Shown here in pieces: positions 58,985 through 64,000 of a stretch of DNA of 64,000 bases. The notes under the pieces were generated by a model. That model worked only from the letters and a program-made list of their open reading frames with translations, had not been told where the DNA came from and searched no databases. Positions within the stretch are counted from its first letter, which is position 1; every line of letters begins with the position of its first letter. The stretch is from Candidatus Bathyarchaeota archaeon (GTDB taxonomy: Archaea; Thermoproteota; Bathyarchaeia; Bathyarchaeales; Bathycorpusculaceae), in the NCBI GenBank assembly GCA_026014485.1, contig JAOZIE010000002.1:233081-297080 (forward strand), given 5' to 3'. Position numbers and translations under genes: made by a program.

Positions 58985-60208
58985 ATGCCGCCATCATATT
59001 CGCGTTTACTGGGTGTAATTGGTAAACCAAACACGGGAAAATCCACTTTTTTTAGTGCCGCTACGTTAGCTACAACAGACATTGCTAACTACCCGTTTAC
59101 TACGATTAAGCCAAATCGCGGGGTCGGATACGTACGTACCCCCTGTGTGCACACCGAATTTGATGTCCAAGACAACCCAAACAATAGCCTTTGCCTTGAC
59201 GGCGTACGATTGGTCCCCGTAGAACTAATTGATGTTGCAGGCTTAGTTCCAGGCGCTTGGGAGGGACGTGGTTTAGGTAACCAGTTTCTTGACGAGATAC
59301 GCCGCGCAGACGCTCTAATTCACATTGTTGATGCATCTGGCGGAACTGATTGCGAGGGGCGCGCTTGTAAACCTGGGGAACATGACCCCCTCGAAGACGT
59401 AAAGTTTCTAGAAACCGAAATCACCATGTGGATAGCCTCAATCCTCAAGAAAGACTGGGCTAAAATTGCCCGAACAGCCGAGACTGAGAAGAAGGGGATT
59501 CTTGCACCCTTGGAGGAGCGGTTAAGCGGCTTAGGCATAAAACGTAGTCACATCTTTGAAGCCATTCGAAACGCAGCCTTAAACGCTGACCGACCAGCAG
59601 GCTGGAGCGAGGAGGACTTCTTGCGGTTTGTGGATACGTTAAGGCGAATCAGCAAGCCCATGCTTATTGTAGCTAACAAAATTGACTTGCCCACCGCTGA
59701 AGAAAACGTCAAGCGCCTCAAGGAACTGGATTACACTGTTATTCCCGCAAGCGCAGAAGCTGAACTAGCCCTGAGACGAGCCGCAGAAAAGAAACTGATT
59801 GATTATCGACCAGGCGATTCAGATTTTAAGGTTGCTCATCCTGAGCAACTTTCATCAGGACAAACCAGAGCCTTAGAGGCGATACGTGAAAAAATTCTGT
59901 TGCCAAATGGCTCCACGGGGGTTCAGGATGCGGTTAATGCGGCTTACTTTACGCTGCTCAACATGATAACGGTTTATCCAGTTGAAGATGTTGAGCACTT
60001 AAGCAACCACAACGGCAAAGTTCTGCCTGATACCTACTTGATTCCGAAGGGGACAACAGCCCGCCAGTTCGCTTACATAATTCATACCGAGCTGGGTGAA
60101 AGTTTCCTGTACGCTTTGGATGCGCGCAACAAAACTCGAATCGGCGAAGATGCCCAACTGAAAGACCGCGACATAATAAGTATAGTGAGCACGAGAAGGC
60201 GTGCTTAA
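58985..60208 (+). CDS. Obg/YchF-type GTPase with TGS domain
   Basis: 407 residues from ATG 58985, with GAGG 8 nt upstream. G1 GVIGKPNTGKSTFFSAATLA, G2/G3 region with IKPNRGVGYVRTPCVH and VPVELIDVAGLVPGAWEGRG, G4 ANKIDLPTAEENVKR. The coiled-coil arm (FLETEITMWIASILKKDWAK) and C-terminal TGS domain (ARQFAYIIHTELGESFLYAL, KTRIGEDAQLKDRDIISIVS) complete the archaeal YchF-like Obg family. They bind ribosomes and probably monitor translation; G-motif changes favour ATP over GTP in YchF. Conserved residues look intact. Convergent with the cis-prenyltransferase, 7 bp between stops. Confidence 0.93.
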   Translation: MPPSYSRLLGVIGKPNTGKSTFFSAATLATTDIANYPFTTIKPNRGVGYVRTPCVHTEFDVQDNPNNSLCLDGVRLVPVELIDVAGLVPGAWEGRGLGNQFLDEIRRADALIHIVDASGGTDCEGRACKPGEHDPLEDVKFLETEITMWIASILKKDWAKIARTAETEKKGILAPLEERLSGLGIKRSHIFEAIRNAALNADRPAGWSEEDFLRFVDTLRRISKPMLIVANKIDLPTAEENVKRLKELDYTVIPASAEAELALRRAAEKKLIDYRPGDSDFKVAHPEQLSSGQTRALEAIREKILLPNGSTGVQDAVNAAYFTLLNMITVYPVEDVEHLSNHNGKVLPDTYLIPKGTTARQFAYIIHTELGESFLYALDARNKTRIGEDAQLKDRDIISIVSTRRRA

Positions 60209-60215
60209 CTCTATC

Positions 60216-61001
60216 TTACGTTCCAAAGCGTCGCTTGCGGTTTTGGAAAGTTCGAATTGCCCTAAGTAAATCAATGAAGCGGAAGTCAGGCCAATAAACA
60301 TCCAAGAACAGCAGTTCACTGTACGCAGACTGCCACAACAGAAAACCGCTTAACCGTTCTTCACCTGAAGTACGTATAATCATGTCAGGGTCCTGCTTGG
60401 GCATATGCGACGTGTAAAGGTGCTGCTCAAAAATGTTTTCATCCACATCATCAACCTCCAATTCGCCGTCTTTAACTTTCTGAGCGATGGTCTTGGTAGC
60501 ATCCACTATTTCCGCTCTGCCTCCGTATGCAAAAGCGAAATTCAAAAACTGCGTATCATAATTTGCTGTGGCTTTCTCTACATCTGCAATAAGCTTCTGC
60601 AACCCCTCGGGCAAAAGATTTGCCCTTCCGATGACTTTCACATGGACTTTGTTACGGTGAATCCGCTCGTCAGTCAGCAGCTTACGAAACTTTTCCTCAG
60701 CGATATGCATGATTTCCTCAATCTCACCTGAAGGGCGATTGAAGTTTTCAGTCGAGAACGTGTAGAGAGTCACAAATTTCACGCCAAGCATCTGAAGCCA
60801 ATCTAACAACTGCTCTACTGTTTCGGCACCTTGCTTGTGACCAAGCCACGGATTGATTTCCTGCTCGCTAGCCCAACGCCTATTCCCATCTAATATAATA
60901 GCTATGTGTTCCGGTTTTATTCCGTTTTTTGTTTGCCACCACAGCCATTTCTCGTATGATTTGTAGGCGCCAATTACTCTGAGAAACCTTTGCAGGACCA
61001 C
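60216..61001 (-). CDS. uppS: Cis-prenyltransferase (undecaprenyl/dolichyl diphosphate synthase)
   Basis: 261 residues from GTG 61001, with GAGGT upstream. HIAIILDGNRRWASEQEIN (D-G-N-R-R-W active site), YTFSTENFNRPSGEIEEIM, LNFAFAYGGRAEIVDATKTI and IIRTSGEERLSGFLLWQSAY (R-x-S-G-E-x-R-x-S-x-F-L-x-W-Q). Chain-elongates isopentenyl diphosphate to polyprenyl diphosphate, the source of the dolichyl carrier for N-glycosylation. This fits the large glycan locus in the same window, though unlinked by 19 kb. The C-terminus is normal length and basic. Confidence 0.95.
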   Translation of the reverse strand: MVLQRFLRVIGAYKSYEKWLWWQTKNGIKPEHIAIILDGNRRWASEQEINPWLGHKQGAETVEQLLDWLQMLGVKFVTLYTFSTENFNRPSGEIEEIMHIAEEKFRKLLTDERIHRNKVHVKVIGRANLLPEGLQKLIADVEKATANYDTQFLNFAFAYGGRAEIVDATKTIAQKVKDGELEVDDVDENIFEQHLYTSHMPKQDPDMIIRTSGEERLSGFLLWQSAYSELLFLDVYWPDFRFIDLLRAIRTFQNRKRRFGT

Positions 61002-61142
61002 TAATGAACCTCACTTTTACTGCTTACTAATTCTCTCGTTGCAAGCATGTGCTATACTCTAAAAACTTTGAGCGTCAATTAAAGCTTGCTATGTTCTTGG
61101 GGAAAACCAATGGAAACGTTACTTTTCTGCTTTTGCGTCTTT

Positions 61143-62333
61143 TTAATCTTCTTCAAATTCGTCGGCGCCTTCCTCTTTAGGTTTAGCAAAGAAGCCTTTG
61201 TATGAACGGTGGACGATGAGCATAACCAGAACTGAGGCTATGGCAATCAATATGCCGATTATGATGAAGAAAATTAGGTTTGACAATCCCGCGCTTGGGT
61301 TTATTATTACCTCTGCGGCGCCGTTGAAAATAACGCTGGACCACGCTATAGAAACTATCAGGGTTGCATTTCGCAGCATCCTAACGTCATGGACAAAATA
61401 CATTCGTACTGCTCGCCCAATCAGAATGGTGCATAAACCTACAATAATTAGGTATATAGAGCCTTGAAGATAGTACGCGGCGAGCTTAGGTAAACTGCTT
61501 AACCACCCGCCCATGTCTACAGGAAGCGGAACATTTTCTACCGCACTTACATAACCTGAATAGACACTCACTGCAATACACAAGATACCTGCTATAGTGG
61601 AGTAATTGCCGATTTGAACAGGCAACGGGGGCGGCGAATATTCTTTAGCCCAACTGTAGAAGTGCCTAGCGGATCGGTCTATTCCAAAACCCTTGATAAG
61701 CATAGCAGTACTCAGAACCAGTAGCAACGTTAACGCATAGTAGTAGACCCCTACATCAAACAAGGCAAGGACAATCCAAATAAGAATCAGCGTTCCTGGA
61801 AGCCCAAGCGCTATGCGGGAGTACTTGGGGTTTTGTACGAGCATTTTCATGTATTTTCCAAATAACTGAGCACTTTCCTCAATTGACTCGCTGTGTTTAA
61901 CCACAATTCGCCTCACTGAGGTCACGGGAACCCTTGATTCCACAAGGGGCAAAACGGCTTCATCGCCATAGCCGTCGGTGACCAAAATTACCTCATCAGC
62001 GACAAACGACTCCAGAATTGTAATCAGTTCAGAAACCAGTTTTCTGTCCGCGCCCACACCGCCCAATTCGGTGCCGCAGATAGTGGCGATTTCAAAGGTC
62101 TCATCGGGTTTTTTATCTTTCATAAGGCGGTCGTGTAAACTGACCGCTTCAAACATGGCGTTTGCATCGGCTTCTTCGGGGTCTTTTAGCGCAAGTGCCA
62201 CAGCGCCATCTAAGTTGTCAGTTCTCCCGATAAGCGGCGTTTTTATGCCTGCTTTTGCCCCTAAGTCGCCGTCTCTGTCCACACACAGGATTAGGATCCT
62301 TTTTTGATTTGGGTCCCCAGTTTGCTCAGTCAT
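61143..62333 (-). CDS. DUF373 membrane protein
   Basis: 396 residues from ATG 62333. Cytosolic N-terminal half with ILILCVDRDGDLGAKAGIKT, RLMKDKKPDETFEIATICGT and VILVTDGYGDEAVLPLVESR; then about six membrane helices (LPGTLILIWIVLALFDVGVY, LLLVLSTAMLIKGFGI, IAGILCIAVSVYSGYVSAV, YLIIVGLCTILIGRAVRMY, LIFFIIIGILIAIASVLVML). The C-terminus is acidic (EEGADEFEED). DUF373 is an archaeal family of unknown role; the Asp-rich N-terminal domain may bind a nucleotide. It lies before the coiled-coil gene, with 37 bp between. Confidence 0.88.
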   Translation of the reverse strand: MTEQTGDPNQKRILILCVDRDGDLGAKAGIKTPLIGRTDNLDGAVALALKDPEEADANAMFEAVSLHDRLMKDKKPDETFEIATICGTELGGVGADRKLVSELITILESFVADEVILVTDGYGDEAVLPLVESRVPVTSVRRIVVKHSESIEESAQLFGKYMKMLVQNPKYSRIALGLPGTLILIWIVLALFDVGVYYYALTLLLVLSTAMLIKGFGIDRSARHFYSWAKEYSPPPLPVQIGNYSTIAGILCIAVSVYSGYVSAVENVPLPVDMGGWLSSLPKLAAYYLQGSIYLIIVGLCTILIGRAVRMYFVHDVRMLRNATLIVSIAWSSVIFNGAAEVIINPSAGLSNLIFFIIIGILIAIASVLVMLIVHRSYKGFFAKPKEEGADEFEED

Positions 62334-62370
62334 TCAGTCTCTAACTCATTGCTATAGGCGACGTTAAAGT

Positions 62371-63327
62371 TTAATCTTCCGTTTCAGTTTCGTCGCCTGC
62401 AAGAAGCTGGAACTCTCTCCAATCCAGTTTCTCTCCCCGTTGAAGCTTCTCTCGGACCGCAGAACCCAGTTTCTCTTTTATCTCCTGCTCCTTTGCCTTC
62501 TTGACTTTTTCGTTTTCTATCTTGGTTGCTTCCATCTGCTTTTGTCTTTCTGCGTATTGGCCTTGTCTGACGCCGAAAAGCTTGTTTCTCTGCTCTAAAC
62601 ATCTGCCGATTTCTTCATGCATCGGCTTGATTTTCTCTTTTGCCATGAGAAACTTGAGATGTAGGTTGGTGGCTTCTTCGCGGATTTTATTCATTTCCTC
62701 GAACTTTGAAAGCATCATGGCGTGGAGTTCTTGGCTTTTCTTAGCGTTCTCGGTGAGGGCATTGTGGAATACATCCGCCTTGTCTTGGAAAACTTTGAGC
62801 TCGGTTTTGATTGCGCTGATTTTTTTGCTATGCTGATCCATCTTTTTGTAAATGCTAAGGTGGGTTTCAATTTCTTTTACTTGGTCAATGAGCCTCTTTT
62901 CGTCTTGCAAATCCATAGATGTAGTGGCGATTTTGAATTCTAAGGCTTCAAAAGCTTTCTGCAGTTCCTGACGGTTCCCGCCTGAACGCTTCTCTTTGAG
63001 GTCCCTTATTCTTTGGCTGTGGGTTTTTATCTCTTCAATGAACGGTGCCATTTGCTTACGTACTTCGTCCCGTTGAACCTTCAGGTTTTTCACGTTTACG
63101 TTTAGCTGGTCTCGTTCCTTTTTGATTTCACCGATTTCTTGCCTGAGAGCCTGCGCTTTAGTGTTTAGCTGGTCTCTCTGCTCAATGAATGTCTTTATGT
63201 CTTCGTGTGTCTTGTTAAGGTCTTCCTTTAGGGTTCCGATTCGCTTGTTGATTGCCTCGATTTGCTGGTTGACTGCGGCGATTTCGATTGTTTTTTGTTC
63301 AGTCAAACGTTTTCCTCTTCGCGCCAA
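62371..63327 (-). CDS. COG1340-like archaeal coiled-coil protein
   Basis: 318 residues from TTG 63327, no SD. Almost the entire protein is a long coiled coil of Glu/Lys/Gln heptads (ETIEIAAVNQQIEAINKRIG, DQLNTKAQALRQEIGEIKKE, VRKQMAPFIEEIKTHSQRIR, and more), with a break near SGGNRQELQKAFEALEFKIA and a conserved MARRGKRLTEQKT at the N-terminus. C-terminal acid tail (GDETETED). This conserved archaeal family lacks a known function; scaffold for chromosome or ribosome-related tasks is suggested by neighbours (aIF2-beta is divergent on its 5' side). Confidence 0.9.
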   Translation of the reverse strand: MARRGKRLTEQKTIEIAAVNQQIEAINKRIGTLKEDLNKTHEDIKTFIEQRDQLNTKAQALRQEIGEIKKERDQLNVNVKNLKVQRDEVRKQMAPFIEEIKTHSQRIRDLKEKRSGGNRQELQKAFEALEFKIATTSMDLQDEKRLIDQVKEIETHLSIYKKMDQHSKKISAIKTELKVFQDKADVFHNALTENAKKSQELHAMMLSKFEEMNKIREEATNLHLKFLMAKEKIKPMHEEIGRCLEQRNKLFGVRQGQYAERQKQMEATKIENEKVKKAKEQEIKEKLGSAVREKLQRGEKLDWREFQLLAGDETETED

Positions 63328-63429
63328 TTTTAATGTAATGAATGTGGCTTTCGAATTAATATGGGTTTCAGATGATGCTTTTATGTTTAGTGGAGGGATA
63401 CGCCTTTTCTGGCTTTTTATATTATAAGT

Positions 63430-63438
63430 TTTAAATAC
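63430..63438 (+). promoter_or_regulatory. TATA box of the aIF2-beta gene
   Basis: TTTTAAATA in the sense direction lies about 20-25 nt before ATG 63455, so transcription would start at or next to the ATG, giving a leaderless mRNA. No SD is present. Confidence 0.6.
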
Positions 63439-63454
63439 TTTGTTGCGCCCTTCA

Positions 63455-63880
63455 ATGTCGGGAAGCCCCTTGGACTACAATTATGATGAACTGTTAAAGC
63501 GCGCGCGCTCTGAAGTTCCAGAAGTTAGGTTAAAGAAGGAACGTTTAGAGATGCCCCGCTTGTTTGTTTCAATGGTTGGTATGCGAACCACCATTTCCAA
63601 CTTCAAAGAAGTCGCTGACACACTAGACCGTGACCCACAACACATACTCAAGTTTCTCACTCGGGAAATGGCGACCGCTGCAACATACCATGATGGTCGA
63701 GCAATTTTCCAAGGAAAATTTCCCCGTGACACTTTTGAACGACTACTGCAGAGGTACATGGAGAACTATGTGGTTTGCCCCGTTTGCAAGCGTCCCGATA
63801 CAACAATCCTCAAGGAAAAACGCTTGTCCTTTGTTGTATGCAACGCCTGCGGAGCAAAATCATCCATCAAACAGCTTTAG
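63455..63880 (+). CDS. Translation initiation factor aIF2 subunit beta
   Basis: 141 residues from ATG 63455 (in-frame TTG at 63440 is less likely). NYDELLKRARSEVPEVRLKK at the N-terminus, MVGMRTTISNFKEVADTLDR, LKFLTREMATAATYHDGRAI and the C-terminal zinc ribbon VVCPVCKRPDTTILKEKRLS ... VCNACGAKSSIKQL. It forms part of the heterotrimer that brings Met-tRNAi to the small ribosomal subunit. Given the several non-AUG starts in this window, initiation-factor variants are of interest. Leaderless on its TATA position. Next gene begins 4 bp after its stop. Confidence 0.95.
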   Translation: MSGSPLDYNYDELLKRARSEVPEVRLKKERLEMPRLFVSMVGMRTTISNFKEVADTLDRDPQHILKFLTREMATAATYHDGRAIFQGKFPRDTFERLLQRYMENYVVCPVCKRPDTTILKEKRLSFVVCNACGAKSSIKQL

Positions 63881-63884
63881 ATAG

Positions 63885-64000
63885 ATGAGGCAGCGTGAAA
63901 AAGTGGATGTCTACGTTAATCTCAAGAAAGTAGGCAGAAACGTGATGCTGGCTATTTGCGACAGCGAATTGTTGGGCAAAACCCTACGAGAAGGCAAAAT
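63885..64000 (+). CDS. DUF424-like protein (3' end cut by window edge)
   Basis: Partial, at least 38 codons from ATG 63885. VDVYVNLKKVGRNVMLAICD and SELLGKTLREGKI match the start of the archaeal DUF424 family, commonly found next to aIF2-beta. The role is unknown; translation or RNA biology is suggested by that neighbour. Confidence 0.75.
   Translation, partial: MRQREKVDVYVNLKKVGRNVMLAICDSELLGKTLREGK

Overview
The window is chromosomal DNA from an archaeon. It encodes an archaeal DnaG-type primase, a TATA-binding protein, aIF2-beta, an Lhr-type helicase, Sec11-like signal peptidases (Ser/His/Asp), RNase Z, a THUMP-type tRNA methyltransferase and the archaeal coiled-coil and DUF373 families. 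Many starts are TTG or GTG. TATA boxes about 25 nt before start sites and good Shine-Dalgarno (SD) motifs are both present. The many secreted beta-helix, Kelch and repeat proteins with one C-terminal membrane helix, plus a large glycan locus, fit the TACK lineages, and Candidatus Bathyarchaeia is my best guess. That placement is inference from gene content, not a phylogeny.

Layout. 0-8.5 kb: a membrane-linked winged-helix regulator (cut by the left edge), small zinc-ribbon, DUF488 and ParB-like proteins, and three anchored surface proteins (repeat, beta-helix plus LamG, Kelch). 8.5-12.2 kb: dnaG, a strongly structured candidate ncRNA on the minus strand, a coiled-coil protein and a nitroreductase. 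12.4-41.2 kb: an envelope-glycan locus with a dolichol-phosphate-type GT2, a Gfo/Idh oxidoreductase with an unknown partner, four GT4 enzymes, a GT2, a GT-methyltransferase fusion, two tandem thymidylate-kinase-like proteins, a nucleotidyltransferase-like protein, a multi-pass GT-C candidate, three methyltransferases, a beta-propeller, two beta-helix exoproteins, two further anchored exoproteins and a Wzx-type flippase. 41.4-50.2 kb: prs, a tRNA methyltransferase, RNase Z, a TIM-barrel isomerase, a YkgJ-type protein, a response regulator, a methyltransferase, a Cys-rich protein and the Lhr helicase. 50.4-54.5 kb: paralogous secreted proteins. 54.8-64 kb: a metallo-beta-lactamase-fold protein with pyrE, tbp, two signal peptidases sharing an identical tract, a zinc ribbon, a DRG/Obg-type GTPase with TGS, a cis-prenyltransferase, DUF373, a COG1340-like coiled coil, aIF2-beta and a DUF424-like start.

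How parts fit: the cis-prenyltransferase can supply the polyprenyl carrier, the GTs and modifying enzymes build and decorate a glycan on it, the flippase moves it outward, and the many secreted Asn/Thr-rich anchored proteins are plausible acceptors. The signal peptidases would mature those exoproteins.

Most notable observations: (1) at least four genes lack any ATG, GTG or TTG where their conserved coding starts, yet have ACG, CTG, ATC or ATA at the right place, three of them behind a strong SD; (2) a roughly 150-nt candidate ncRNA with nested compensatory helices, its own TATA box and a T-rich end, whose loop is perfectly complementary over 14 nt to the start-codon region of the first glycosyltransferase; (3) a 221-bp identical tract between two signal peptidase genes, indicating recent gene conversion; (4) a roughly 90-bp intergenic element present twice, 46 kb apart. 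No tRNA, rRNA, CRISPR array or intact insertion sequence was recognised.
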